Positions 25,993 to 35,333 of a stretch of 64,000 bases of DNA are shown in pieces. The stretch comes from JBBRHQ01 sp963738305 (GTDB lineage Bacteria > Actinomycetota > Thermoleophilia > Solirubrobacterales > 70-9). Made by a program: the position numbers and the translations under genes. The stretch is taken from the NCBI GenBank assembly GCA_963738305.1, contig CAVTVU010000012.1:1-64000 (forward strand), given 5' to 3'. Within the stretch, counting starts at the first letter, position 1, and the number at the start of each line of letters is the position of its first letter. Under the pieces are notes generated by a model that ran no database searches, was not told the origin of the DNA, and worked only from the letters and a program-made list of their open reading frames with translations.

Positions 25993-27104
25993 GCGTTTCA
26001 GAGCGGATATCGGAGCTGCGTTCAGAGGCGGAGAGTGCGATCGCCTCCGCCGGGGGCACCGCGGAGCTCGAGGAGCTGCGGGTCCGCTACCTGGGGCGCC
26101 GCTCGGAGCTGACGGGGATCCTCCGCGGCATATCGGAGCTGGCCCCGGAGGAGCGGGGTCCGGTCGGCAAGGGAGCAAACGAGGCGCGGCAGGCGCTGGA
26201 AGCGCTTCTGAGCGATCGCGCCGAGGAGCTGGACGCCGCGGAGCTGGAGACGCGTCTGACGGGCGATCGGATCGACGTCACCCTTCCGGGCGCGCCGGCG
26301 CGCCGGATCGGCCACCTGCACCTGGTGACGCGCACGAGGCGCCTGATCGAGGACGTGATGGCGGGCCTCGGCTACCGGGTGATGGAGGGCCCTGAGATCG
26401 AGCACGACTACTACAACTTCACGGCGCTCAACCATCCGCCGGGCCACCCCGCGAGGATGCTCCAGGACACCTTCTACGTAGCTTCAAGTCCTGCCGGAGA
26501 CCCAGCCGCGCCCGGACGCGAAGCAGAGGAGGCGGCCGGCGATGATGACCTGCTTCGCACGCACACATCGCCGATGCAGGTGCGGGCCATGGAGGCGCAG
26601 CCGCCGCCGATCTTCATCATCGTCCCCGGCAAGGTGTACCGGCGCGACTCCGACGCCACGCACAGCCCGATGTTCCATCAGGTCGAGGGTCTGGCGATCG
26701 CCGAGGGCATCACGCTGGCCGACCTCCAGGGCACCCTGGTCGAGCTGCTGCGCGCGATCTTCGGCGAGGGCCGGGAGGCCCGGATGCGACCGCACTACTT
26801 CCCCTTCACCGAGCCCAGCGTCGAGTTCGACGTTTCCTGCTTCGCCTGCGACGGCGGCGGCACGCTGGGCGACGGCTCGCGCTGCGGGCTCTGCAAGGGG
26901 ATCGGCTGGGTCGAGGTCGGCGGCGCCGGGATGGTCGACCCGAACGTCCTCGGCTTCGTCTCGGCCAACGGATATGACCCCGAGCGGGTGCAGGGGTTCG
27001 CGTTCGGCATGGGGATCGAGCGAATCGCGATGCTGCGCCACGGGGTCCCCGACCTGCGCCGCTTCTTCGACAACGACGTGCGGATGATCGGGCAGTTCTC
27101 GTGA
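25989..27104 (+). CDS. pheS: Phenylalanine-tRNA ligase alpha subunit
   Basis: 371 residues from GTG 25989. The N-terminal coiled coil is followed by the class II catalytic core: GPEIEHDYYNFTALNHPPGH, then HTSPMQVRAME, KVYRRDSDATHSPMFHQVEG, VEFDVSCFACDGGG and GMGIERIAMLRHGVPDLR. Compared with typical PheS there is an extra loop of about 22 residues (about 165-190) between DTFYV and LLRTHTSP. It contains the short palindromic element described separately. It works as an alpha2-beta2 tetramer with PheT, whose start overlaps by 4 bases. Confidence 0.95.
   Translation: MSVSERISELRSEAESAIASAGGTAELEELRVRYLGRRSELTGILRGISELAPEERGPVGKGANEARQALEALLSDRAEELDAAELETRLTGDRIDVTLPGAPARRIGHLHLVTRTRRLIEDVMAGLGYRVMEGPEIEHDYYNFTALNHPPGHPARMLQDTFYVASSPAGDPAAPGREAEEAAGDDDLLRTHTSPMQVRAMEAQPPPIFIIVPGKVYRRDSDATHSPMFHQVEGLAIAEGITLADLQGTLVELLRAIFGEGREARMRPHYFPFTEPSVEFDVSCFACDGGGTLGDGSRCGLCKGIGWVEVGGAGMVDPNVLGFVSANGYDPERVQGFAFGMGIERIAMLRHGVPDLRRFFDNDVRMIGQFS
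26505..26536 (+). repeat. Short in-frame palindromic element in pheS
   Basis: Core GCCCGGACGCGAAGCAGAG plus GA (26510-26530), flanked by GCCGC (26505-26509) and GCGGC (26532-26536), which can pair. It encodes APGREAEE in an extra loop of PheS. The same 21-base core, with one base different, lies in argB in the same reading frame and with different pairing arms. Confidence 0.6.
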
Positions 27105-29563
27105 AGGTGCCCTACTCCTGGCTGCGCGAGTTCTGCGATCCCGGGGTGCCGGTGGAGCAGCTCGCCGAGCGCCTGGCGATGACCGGCACCGAGGTCGAGC
27201 GGGTGACGCTGGCGGGACCTCCCTCGGGGGAGGGGTTCGTGGTCGGCCGGGTGACGGCGGCGGAGCAGCACCCCGACGCCGATCGCCTCCGCGTCTGCAC
27301 CGTGGAAACCGGGGATGGGCAGCGGACGATCGTCTGCGGCGCCCCCAACGTCGCCGCCGGACAGACCGTGGCCGTGGCGCTGCCCGGGGCCCGGATGCCC
27401 GGGGGCGAGAAGCTCCGCAAGGCGAAGCTGCGCGGGGTGGAGTCGGACGGGATGATCCTCTCGGAGACCGAGGTCGAGGTGGGAGAGGACGGCGACGGGA
27501 TCATGGTCCTCGAGGACGGACCCGCCCCGGGGACCCCGTTGAGCGAGGTGATCGCCGTCGCCGACCCGGTGCTGGAGCTGGAGGTGACGCCCAACCGGGT
27601 CGACTGCTTCGGCGTCCACGGCGTCGCGCGGGAGGTCCATGCGATCACGGCTGCGCCGCTGGCACCCGACCCCTGGGCCGAGGACGCTTCCGCGGCTGGG
27701 GAGGGGGAGGCGGGTGAGCTGGCGTCCGTGGCGGTCGCGGTGCCGGAGCTGTGCCCGCGGTTCACCGCCCGCGTCTTCACCGACGTCAAGGTGGGGCCCT
27801 CACCCCCCTGGCTCAAGGCGAGGCTCACCGCCGCCGGCCAGCGCCCGATCAACAACGTCGTCGACATCACCAACTACGTGATGCTGCTCACCGCGCAGCC
27901 CCTGCACGCCTTCGACCTCGACCGGGTGGCCGGTGCCGCCCTCACCATCCGGGCCGCGACGGAGGGGGAGACGATGACGACCCTCGATGGCGTCGAGCGG
28001 GTCTTCGACGCCGAGACGGTCCTGGTCTGCGACGAGAAGGGGCCGTCGGGGATCGCCGGGATCATGGGCGGGCAGCGGACCGAGGTCTCCGAGCAGACCA
28101 CTCGCGTTCTTCTCGAGGTGGCGAACTGGACCGGGACGAACATCCTGCGGACCTCCCGCATGCTCGGGCTGCGCTCGGAGGCCTCCTCCCGCTTCGAGAA
28201 GCAGCTCCATCCCGAGCTCTGTCTCCGCGCCCAGCGGATCGCCTCCCGGCTGATGGTCGAGCTATGCGGCGCCCGTCTCGTGCCGGGCACGATCGACGTC
28301 GCAGCCGAGCCGCCGCCCCCGCGCTCGATTCGGCTCCGGCAGGAGCGGGTCAGCGGCCTGCTCGGGATGGAGATCCCGGCCGACGCGCAGATCGCCTACC
28401 TCGAGCGCCTCGGCTTTGGGGTCGAGCGGCGGGAGGAAGACCTCGAGGTGAGCGTTCCGGCCGACCGCCACTTCGACGTCACCCGCGAAGCCGACCTGAT
28501 CGAGGAGGTGGCGAGGGTTCACGGTCTCGACGAGAACCTCCCGACCACCCTGCCTCACGCGGCCGGGCAGCGCGGGGGCCTGACCCGCGAGCAGTGGCTC
28601 CGACGCCGCGCCGAGGACGAGGTGCGCGACCTCGGCTTCGACGAGGTCGTCGGTTGGAGCTTCACCGACCCCGGCGAGCCCTCGCGGCTGAGAATCCCTC
28701 CCGGGGACCTGCGCGCCCGGCCGATCCGGCTCGCCAACCCGCTCTCCGAGGAGCAGGCGGTGATGCGGACCACCCTGCTCGGCTCGCTGCTCGATGCTGC
28801 CCGCGGCAGCCTCACCCGTGGCGCCAGCGGCGTTGCCCTCTTCGAGTCGGGACGGGTCCACCTCGCCGCGGCGGGCGACGGTGGAGGGGAGGCGCTGGCG
28901 GGGGGCTTCCCCGGAGAGCGCCCGGCCCCTGCCGCCGAGCCTCACCGGTTGGCCTGCCTCCTCGTCGGCCCGCTGGAGCCCGGCTCCTGGCGGCGCGAGG
29001 CGGAGGAGCCCGACTTCTTCACGCTGAAGGGCGTGCTCGAGGCCGTGGCCGGCGAGCTGGGGGCCCCGGTCGCGGTCGAGCCGGCGTCCGAGCCGTTCTG
29101 CCACCCCGGCCGCTCCGGACATGTCCGCTTCGACGGGGGGGATGCCGCCGGCTGGATCGGGGAGCTGCACCCTCTCGTCTGCCGTGCCTGGGAGATCGAA
29201 TCCGCCGTCGCATTCGAGATCGACCTGGCGGGTCTGATCGCCGCCTCTCCGGCGGGCGAGGAGATCTTCGAGGACCTCACCACGTTCCCGCCCGTGATCC
29301 AGGACATCGCCGCGGTGATCGCCGAGAAGACACCGGCGGAGGAGGTCGTCGCGGCCGTCGGGCGGGGCGGCGGCGAGTTGCTTCGTTCGGCCCGGGTCTT
29401 CGACCTCTACCGCGGAGAGCAGCTCGGCGAGGGCCGCAAGAGTCTCGCGCTGCGCCTCGAGTTCCGGGCCGGGGACCGCACCCTCACCGACGAGGAGGTG
29501 GCCGGGCTGCGGGAGCAGATCGAGGCCGAGTTGGAGGCGATTGGGGGCTCGCTGCGTGATTGA
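27101..29563 (+). CDS. pheT: Phenylalanine-tRNA ligase beta subunit
   Basis: 820 residues from GTG 27101 (VKVPYSWLREF). Domains in order: tRNA-binding EMAP-like fold (about 40-150, with VVGRVTAAEQHPDADRLRVC); B3/B4 editing domain (about 210-390, RPINNVVDITNYVMLLTAQ); B5 (about 400-475); catalytic-like domain (about 480-700); C-terminal FDX-ACB anticodon-binding domain (about 725-820, FPPVIQDIAAVIAEKTPAEE). It is full length. The argC start lies inside its last codons, so the Phe and Arg genes are coupled. Confidence 0.96.
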   Translation: MKVPYSWLREFCDPGVPVEQLAERLAMTGTEVERVTLAGPPSGEGFVVGRVTAAEQHPDADRLRVCTVETGDGQRTIVCGAPNVAAGQTVAVALPGARMPGGEKLRKAKLRGVESDGMILSETEVEVGEDGDGIMVLEDGPAPGTPLSEVIAVADPVLELEVTPNRVDCFGVHGVAREVHAITAAPLAPDPWAEDASAAGEGEAGELASVAVAVPELCPRFTARVFTDVKVGPSPPWLKARLTAAGQRPINNVVDITNYVMLLTAQPLHAFDLDRVAGAALTIRAATEGETMTTLDGVERVFDAETVLVCDEKGPSGIAGIMGGQRTEVSEQTTRVLLEVANWTGTNILRTSRMLGLRSEASSRFEKQLHPELCLRAQRIASRLMVELCGARLVPGTIDVAAEPPPPRSIRLRQERVSGLLGMEIPADAQIAYLERLGFGVERREEDLEVSVPADRHFDVTREADLIEEVARVHGLDENLPTTLPHAAGQRGGLTREQWLRRRAEDEVRDLGFDEVVGWSFTDPGEPSRLRIPPGDLRARPIRLANPLSEEQAVMRTTLLGSLLDAARGSLTRGASGVALFESGRVHLAAAGDGGGEALAGGFPGERPAPAAEPHRLACLLVGPLEPGSWRREAEEPDFFTLKGVLEAVAGELGAPVAVEPASEPFCHPGRSGHVRFDGGDAAGWIGELHPLVCRAWEIESAVAFEIDLAGLIAASPAGEEIFEDLTTFPPVIQDIAAVIAEKTPAEEVVAAVGRGGGELLRSARVFDLYRGEQLGEGRKSLALRLEFRAGDRTLTDEEVAGLREQIEAELEAIGGSLRD

Positions 29564-30584
29564 CCCTGTCCAGCGAATCGAGGGAGAGCCGGTTGCCAGG
29601 GTGCTCCTCGCCGGTGCCTCCGGCTTCGCCGGGGCGCTGGCGGCGGAGCTCGTCTGGCGACATCCGCGGCTCGAGCTGGTGCAGTTGACCAGCCGCAGCG
29701 ACGCCGGGACGCGGCTCGACGGCCTCTACCCCCGCTACCGGGTGCCGATGACGCTGACCGAGCTCGACCTCGACCGGGTCGAGGAGGCCGAGGCCGCAAT
29801 CGTCGCCTACCCCCACGCGGCCTCGGCGCCGGTGGTCGCCGGGCTCCGCGGGCTCGGGGCAATCGTGGTCGACCTCTCGGCCGACTTCCGCCTGCGCGAT
29901 CTGCCCACCTATGAGAAGTGGTACGGCCCGCACGGGGAGCCCGAGCTGCTCGAGGGCGCCGCCTACGGCCTGCCGGAGCTGCACCGCGAGGCGGTCCGCG
30001 AGGCCGAGCTGGTGGCCAACCCGGGCTGCTACCCGACCGCCTCGCTCCTGGCGCTCGCGCCGTTGGCGGAGGAGGGCCTCCTCACCGACGTGGTGATCGA
30101 CGCCAAGCAGGGAATCTCGGGGGCCGGGCGCGGCAGCGAGGACGAGACCCACTACGTCTCGATGGACGAGAACGCGTTCGCCTACAAGACCGAGGGCCAC
30201 CGCCATCGACCGGAGATCGAGCAGGAGCTGGCCGGACTGGGGTGCGAGCTGGAGGTGGCCTTCGTCCCGCACCTGCTGCCGCTCGACCAGGGAGAGCTGG
30301 TCAGCTGCTACGCGCGCACCACCGAGCGGCTCAGCGCGGAGGCGGCGCTCGAGCTGTACCGCTCCCGCTACGAGGCGGAGCCCTTCGTCCGCGTCGTCGA
30401 GCGCCCGCCCGGCCTGCGCGACGTCCGCGACACGAACGAGTGCCATGTCTTCATCACAGTCGAGGAGAGGGGCCGCGTCCTCGCCTTCGCGGCGATCGAC
30501 AACCTCTGGAAGGGGGCGGCCGGCCAGGCGATCCAGAACCTCAATCTGATGCTTGGCCTCGACGAGGACGAGGGACTGCGATGA
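29556..30584 (+). CDS. argC: N-acetyl-gamma-glutamyl-phosphate reductase
   Basis: 342 residues from GTG 29556, overlapping the end of pheT. Rossmann motif VLLAGASGFAGALAAELVWR. The catalytic cysteine is in VANPGCYPTASLLALAPL. GISGAGRGSEDETHYVSM and GHRHRPEIEQEL are typical of the family. It reduces acetylglutamyl-5-phosphate to the semialdehyde in arginine synthesis. The order argC-J-B-D is conserved in Gram-positives and Actinobacteria. Confidence 0.95.
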   Translation: MIDPVQRIEGEPVARVLLAGASGFAGALAAELVWRHPRLELVQLTSRSDAGTRLDGLYPRYRVPMTLTELDLDRVEEAEAAIVAYPHAASAPVVAGLRGLGAIVVDLSADFRLRDLPTYEKWYGPHGEPELLEGAAYGLPELHREAVREAELVANPGCYPTASLLALAPLAEEGLLTDVVIDAKQGISGAGRGSEDETHYVSMDENAFAYKTEGHRHRPEIEQELAGLGCELEVAFVPHLLPLDQGELVSCYARTTERLSAEAALELYRSRYEAEPFVRVVERPPGLRDVRDTNECHVFITVEERGRVLAFAAIDNLWKGAAGQAIQNLNLMLGLDEDEGLR

Positions 30585-31774
30585 GCGGGCCGGATGCGGA
30601 GACCTCGACGGCGCTACCGGGTGCCGCCTTCTTCCGCTCCCGCTGGGTGCGCAGGCCGGAGGGCGTAATCGAGCTGGACCCTGACACCCTGGCGCCGGGC
30701 TTCCGCGCGGCCGGATCGGCCTGCGGGCTGAAAGCGGACGGGGGGACCGACGTCGGGATCCTGGCCTGCGATGCGGGGCCCGTGCCCTCGGCGCTGCTGC
30801 TAACCCGGAACGCCTCCGCCGCCGCGCCGGTGCGGGTCTGCCGGGAGCTCTGCGAGCGCTCGGCGATCGCCGCCGCGGTGGTCAACTCGGGCAACGCCAA
30901 CGCCGAGACCGGCGAGGCAGGCTTTCGCGACGCGCTGGCGATGCGCGACGAGGCCGCGGCGCGTCTGGGGCTGGCGCCTGCGTCGGTGGCGGTGGCCGAG
31001 ACCGGGACGATCGGGGTGCCGCTGGACGCCGACCGGGTCAAGGCCGGGATCCGGACCGCCGCCGGGGCGCTCTCTGCCACGGGTGGGGGCGAGTTCACGG
31101 AGGCGATCATGACCACCGACCGCTTCCCGAAGCGCTGCTCGCTCCGGGCCGGGGAGGTCAGCGTCTCCGCCCAGGCCAAGGGAGCCGGGATGATCGAGCC
31201 CGGCTTCGCGACCATGCTCTGCTTCGTGCAGACCGACGCCGCGGTCCCCGACCCCGAGGGGGCGCTGCGGGCGTCCGTCGCGGGCTCCTTCGAGCGAATC
31301 ACCGTGGACGGGCAGATGAGCACGAACGACACGGTGTTGCTTCAGGCGAGCCGCGCCGCGGGCGCCCCGCTGCCCGAGGGGCTGCTGGAGGCGGTCCTGC
31401 TGCAGCTGGCGCTGGCGGTCGTCGCCGACGGTGAGGGTGCCACCAGGGTCGGCAGGATCGAGGTGAGCGGCGCCGCCGAAAACGAGGAGGCCGAGCGGGT
31501 CGCCCGCGCGATCGCCAACTCCCCGCTGGTCAAGACGGCGCTCTTCGGGCGCGACCCCAACTGGGGGAGAGTCGCCCAGGCGGCCGGGATGGCGCTGGCC
31601 GGCGAAAATCTGGAGGAGATCGGCTCGGGAGCGATCGACGCGGACGAGCTGGCCGGCGAGCAGGCCGAGGCCGAGATCGCGGTCCACCTGGAGCGCGGAG
31701 AGGGACGCGCCCACGTCTACTTCTCCGACCTCGGCTACGAGTACGTGCGGATCAACGCCGAATACACCACCTGA
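30581..31774 (+). CDS. argJ: Bifunctional ornithine acetyltransferase/N-acetylglutamate synthase
   Basis: 397 residues from ATG 30581, overlapping argC by 4 bases. Motifs: AAAVVNSGNANAETGEAG, AVAETGTIGVPLDADRV, and the self-cleavage and nucleophile site GFATMLCF with Thr211. The C-terminal signature is FGRDPNWGRVAQAAGMAL. ArgJ transfers acetyl from N-acetylornithine to glutamate, closing the acetyl cycle. Whether it also uses acetyl-CoA cannot be told from sequence by eye. Confidence 0.95.
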   Translation: MSGPDAETSTALPGAAFFRSRWVRRPEGVIELDPDTLAPGFRAAGSACGLKADGGTDVGILACDAGPVPSALLLTRNASAAAPVRVCRELCERSAIAAAVVNSGNANAETGEAGFRDALAMRDEAAARLGLAPASVAVAETGTIGVPLDADRVKAGIRTAAGALSATGGGEFTEAIMTTDRFPKRCSLRAGEVSVSAQAKGAGMIEPGFATMLCFVQTDAAVPDPEGALRASVAGSFERITVDGQMSTNDTVLLQASRAAGAPLPEGLLEAVLLQLALAVVADGEGATRVGRIEVSGAAENEEAERVARAIANSPLVKTALFGRDPNWGRVAQAAGMALAGENLEEIGSGAIDADELAGEQAEAEIAVHLERGEGRAHVYFSDLGYEYVRINAEYTT

Positions 31775-31778
31775 ACCG

Positions 31779-32690
31779 ATGACCGACCTGCCCGACAACT
31801 CTCGCGTGCCCGGACGCGAAGCGGAGGACACGCGAGGCGGTAATTCTGAGGACACGCGAGGCATTGCTGTCCTTCTCGAGGCGCTCCCTTACATCCGCGA
31901 GTTCCACGGGCGCACGGTGGTGATCAAGTACGGGGGGGCGGCGATGCGCGACGAGACGCTGCGGGAGGGCTTTGCCACCGACGTCGTCCTCCTCAAGTAC
32001 GTGGGACTCAAGCCGGTGATCGTCCACGGGGGCGGGCCCGAAATCACCTCCTACATGGAGCGCCTCGGCATGGAGGTCCGCTTTCACGACGGCCTGCGCA
32101 TCTCCGACCCGGAGACGGTCGAGGTGGCGAAGATGGTCCTGCTCGGCAAGCTCAACTCCGACATCGTCCAGCGGCTGAACAAGCACGGGCAGCCGGCGGT
32201 TGGACTCTCGGGCGAGGACGGGTCCCTGTTCGAGGTTGCGCCGGTAGCCAACGCCGCCGAGGTCGGCTTCGTCGGGGAGATCGAGCGGGTCGACGTCGAC
32301 GTCCTCAACCACATCGCCGCTGATTACATCCCGGTGATCGCCTCCGCTGCCTCCGATCGCGACGGAAACTCCTACAACGTCAACGCCGACGAGGCGGCCG
32401 GCAAGGTCGCCGCCTCCCTCGGTGCGTACAAGGCGATCTTCCTGACCGACGTCGAGGGCTGGCTGGCCGACCCCGGAGACCCGTCCTCGCTGATCTCGAA
32501 GATCGGGGTCGAGGAGGTGCGCGAGCGCCTCGGCTCGGTCGGCGGCGGCATGCGCCCCAAGCTCGCGGCCTGCGTCGATGCGATCGACGGCGGCACCCAG
32601 TACGCCCATATCATCGACGGCCGCAAGCCGCACTCGCTGCTGCTCGAGCTCTTCACGGACGCGGGGATCGGGACGATGGTCTCCCCGTGA
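31779..32690 (+). CDS. argB: Acetylglutamate kinase
   Basis: 303 residues from ATG 31779, 4 bases after argJ. Amino-acid-kinase motifs: VVIKYGGAAMRDETLREGF, PVIVHGGGPEITSYMERLGM, GKLNSDIVQRLNKHG, YNVNADEAAGKVAASLGAYK and IFLTDVEGWL. Residues 8-29 are an odd hydrophilic stretch made of a palindromic element and a repeated GAGGACACGCGAGG; the first conserved helix starts just after (IAVLLEALPYIREFHG). It is often the feedback-controlled step of arginine synthesis. It overlaps argD by 4 bases. Confidence 0.95.
   Translation: MTDLPDNSRVPGREAEDTRGGNSEDTRGIAVLLEALPYIREFHGRTVVIKYGGAAMRDETLREGFATDVVLLKYVGLKPVIVHGGGPEITSYMERLGMEVRFHDGLRISDPETVEVAKMVLLGKLNSDIVQRLNKHGQPAVGLSGEDGSLFEVAPVANAAEVGFVGEIERVDVDVLNHIAADYIPVIASAASDRDGNSYNVNADEAAGKVAASLGAYKAIFLTDVEGWLADPGDPSSLISKIGVEEVRERLGSVGGGMRPKLAACVDAIDGGTQYAHIIDGRKPHSLLLELFTDAGIGTMVSP
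31801..31836 (+). repeat. Short in-frame palindromic element in argB, with a partial direct repeat
   Basis: Perfect arms CTCGCGTG (31801-31808) and CACGCGAG (31829-31836) flank CCCGGACGCGAAGCGGAGGA. The core matches the pheS element in 20 of 21 bases and is in the same codon phase (VPGREAED here, APGREAEE there). GAGGACACGCGAGG then recurs at 31848-31861. The element sits in the poorly conserved N terminus of ArgB. Confidence 0.6.
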
Positions 32691-33889
32691 GCGCGGAGGC
32701 GGGCGCGGTCGGCTTCGAGGAGCTGGAGGCGCTCGAGTGCCGCTACGTGATGCAGACCTACGCGCGGGCTCCGGTCGACTTCGTCCGCGGCGAAGGGACC
32801 AGGCTGTGGGACTCGGAGGGCAGGGAATATCTCGACTTCCTGGCCGGGATCTCGGTCTGCTCCGTGGGCCACTGCCACCCGAACGTGGTGGCCGCGGTGC
32901 GGGAGCAGGCGGGGAAGCTGATGCACGTCTCCAACCTCTTCTACACCGAGCCGATGGTGCGCCTCGCCGAGCGCCTCACGGAGGGGAGCCTCGGCGGGCG
33001 GGCCTTCTTCGCCAACTCCGGTGCCGAGGCGAACGAGTGCGCGATCAAGCTCGCCCGCAAGCACGCGCACGAACGGGGCATCCGTGAACCGGAGATCGTC
33101 AGCTTCGAGGGTGACTTCCACGGTCGCACCTACGGCGCCCTGTCGGCGACGCCCGCGATGGCCAGCAACCTTGACTTCTCGCCAATGCTGGCGGGTTTCC
33201 GGGCCGTCCCCCGCGGCGACACCGAGGCACTGCGCGCGGCGGTCGGGCCGAGCACGGCCGCGGTCCTGATCGAGCCGATCCAGGGCGAGGCGGGGGTCTA
33301 TCCGATCGCCGATGACGCCCTCCTCGCCGCGCGCGAGGCGTGCGACGCGAGCGGCGCGCTCCTGATCCTCGACGAGGTCCAGACCGGGATCGGCAGGACC
33401 GGGTCCCTGTGGGCATACGAGCAGACGCCAGTGCGCCCCGACGTGATCACCACAGCGAAGGCGCTCGGGGGCGGCCTCCCGGTGGGCGCCTGCCTGGCAG
33501 CGCCGGGGCCGGGCGAGGTGCTGGGGCGCGGCGATCACGGCTCGACCTTCGCCGGCGGGGCGCTGGCCGGGGTCGCGGCCCTGGCGGTGCTGCAGATCGT
33601 CGACGACCCGGTTTTCCTGCGGCGCGTACGCGAGGCCGGGGCGAACCTGGCCGGGGGACTCGCGGGTATCGGGAAGGTGAGCGAGGTCCGGGGCCGCGGC
33701 CTGATGCTCGCGGCCGGCCTCGCCGAGGGCGTCGATGCGGCCGCGGTGGGTCGGCTGGCGCTCGAGGGCGGGCTCGTGGTCAACGTCCCGGAGCCGGGCA
33801 CGATCAGGTTGCTGCCGCCGCTCACCGTCTCCGACGAGGAGGTCGAGCGGGCCCTGGCGATTCTCGAGACCGCGATCCGGGCCGCCTGA
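32687..33889 (+). CDS. argD: Acetylornithine aminotransferase
   Basis: 400 residues from GTG 32687. Class III aminotransferase motifs: YLDFLAGISVCSVGHCHPNV, FFANSGAEANECAIKLARKH, FEGDFHGRTYGALSAT, LLILDEVQTGIGRTGSLWAY and the PLP lysine K258 in TTAKALGGGLPVGA. It converts N-acetylglutamate semialdehyde to N-acetylornithine. It is the last gene of the argCJBD operon in this window; argF, argH and argR are not here and argG is 22 kb away. Confidence 0.95.
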   Translation: MSAEAGAVGFEELEALECRYVMQTYARAPVDFVRGEGTRLWDSEGREYLDFLAGISVCSVGHCHPNVVAAVREQAGKLMHVSNLFYTEPMVRLAERLTEGSLGGRAFFANSGAEANECAIKLARKHAHERGIREPEIVSFEGDFHGRTYGALSATPAMASNLDFSPMLAGFRAVPRGDTEALRAAVGPSTAAVLIEPIQGEAGVYPIADDALLAAREACDASGALLILDEVQTGIGRTGSLWAYEQTPVRPDVITTAKALGGGLPVGACLAAPGPGEVLGRGDHGSTFAGGALAGVAALAVLQIVDDPVFLRRVREAGANLAGGLAGIGKVSEVRGRGLMLAAGLAEGVDAAAVGRLALEGGLVVNVPEPGTIRLLPPLTVSDEEVERALAILETAIRAA

Positions 33890-33974
33890 AAGAGATCATG
33901 CGCCTACTGAAAAATGGGGCGTATAGACGTCCAATCAGGCGGCATTCGGGTAAGCCGCGGCGAGCTTTGGACCG

Positions 33975-35282
33975 ATGCCCCCGGCGATGGGTTCTTGCCG
34001 CTTCCCGATCGCCCTCCTCGCCCTCGGCGCCTTTCTACTGGTGACCGCTCCGACCGCTTCGGCCGCTGCGGACGACGGTTGCGACCTCGTCGCCTCCCCC
34101 TCGGGCTCGAACTCGGCCAGCGGCGCCCCCGGCGACCCGCTGCGCGGTGCCCGGGCGCTCGTCGCGGGGCTGGACCACGGCCAGGTCGGCTGCTTCGAGA
34201 ACGGGACCTACCGCTTCCGCGAGCTGAAGATCACCGAGCGGGGGGTCACCCTGACCAGCGCCCCCGACCAGCGGGCGACCCTGCGGGGGCGGATCTGGAT
34301 CGCCCGGGGCGCCAACCGGGTGACCGTCTCCGACATCGACCTCGACGGGCGCTCCGGCAACCACGATCTGCCGAGCCCGACCGTCAACGCCCACCGGGCG
34401 ACCTTCGAGAGGGTCGACGTCACCAACCACCACACGGGGATCTGCTTCGCGCTCGGCAGCCCGGTGTGGGGGCGCTCCGTGGGCACCGTGATCGAGCACA
34501 GCAAGATTCACGACTGTGGCCGCCTGCCTTCCGAGAACCAGGACCACGGCATCTACCTCGCGGCGGCATCGAGGACGAAGATCCGCGACAACTGGATCTA
34601 CCGAAACGCCGACCGCGGGATCCAGCTCTACCCGGACGCCCAGCACAGCCGGGTGATCCACAACGTGATCTACGGCAACGGCGAGGGGATCATCTTCTCC
34701 GGCGACGGGAAGGTCGCGGCGAACCACAACCTGGTGGCCGAGAACATCATCGCTGCGTCGAGGATCCGCAGCAACGTCGAGTCCTACTTCGAGCCCGGCG
34801 GGCCGGTGGGCCGCCGCAACGTCGTGCGCTTCAACTGCGTCCGCGGCGCGCCCTCCGGCTACTACGCCGGCGCGGATCGGAGCGGCATCCAGCAGGATGA
34901 GGTCGGGTTCAGGGCTGCCCACAACATGTTCGCCCGCCCGCGCTTCGTCGATCCTTCCCACGGCGACTTCCGGCTGCGCGACGACAGCCCCTGCGCCGAC
35001 CTCGGCGGCAAGGTGTCGCTGCGCCGGCCGAATCCGAGCGCCGGTCGCAGGGTGCGCCTGCAGGGCGAGCTGCCGGGGCCTCCGGTCGGAAAAGTCAGGG
35101 TCCAGTTCAAGCGCCGCGGCCACTGGAAGACGCTGACCCGCAGGCGGGTCCGGGCCTCGGCGTTCAAGGTCAAGGTCAGGGTCCCGAGGCGGCTGAAGGC
35201 CAAGCGGCTTCACGTGCGCGCCGAGGCCCCCGGTCACGCCCCCTCGAGGTCGGTCACCCTGAAGCTCCGCCGCCACGGCTGA
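33975..35282 (+). CDS. Secreted right-handed beta-helix protein (copy 1)
   Basis: 435 residues with a signal peptide ending TAPTASAAADDGC near residue 33. ATG 33987 is an alternative start. The beta-helix region runs from about 60 to 340, with rungs such as GVTLTSAPDQRATL, NWIYRNADRGIQLYPDAQ and GNGEGIIFSGDGK. A basic C-terminal domain of about 90 residues follows (VRVQFKRRGHWKTL). Parallel beta-helices of this NosD/pectate-lyase type often bind or cleave polysaccharides; catalytic residues cannot be assigned. A clear paralogue lies at 38404, and the two bracket sugar-nucleotide genes. Confidence 0.8.
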   Translation: MPPAMGSCRFPIALLALGAFLLVTAPTASAAADDGCDLVASPSGSNSASGAPGDPLRGARALVAGLDHGQVGCFENGTYRFRELKITERGVTLTSAPDQRATLRGRIWIARGANRVTVSDIDLDGRSGNHDLPSPTVNAHRATFERVDVTNHHTGICFALGSPVWGRSVGTVIEHSKIHDCGRLPSENQDHGIYLAAASRTKIRDNWIYRNADRGIQLYPDAQHSRVIHNVIYGNGEGIIFSGDGKVAANHNLVAENIIAASRIRSNVESYFEPGGPVGRRNVVRFNCVRGAPSGYYAGADRSGIQQDEVGFRAAHNMFARPRFVDPSHGDFRLRDDSPCADLGGKVSLRRPNPSAGRRVRLQGELPGPPVGKVRVQFKRRGHWKTLTRRRVRASAFKVKVRVPRRLKAKRLHVRAEAPGHAPSRSVTLKLRRHG

Positions 35283-35333
35283 GCCGGCGGACGCGAAGGA
35301 CTGCATGCAGCGGCCCCGAACAAGGCTGAGGTG

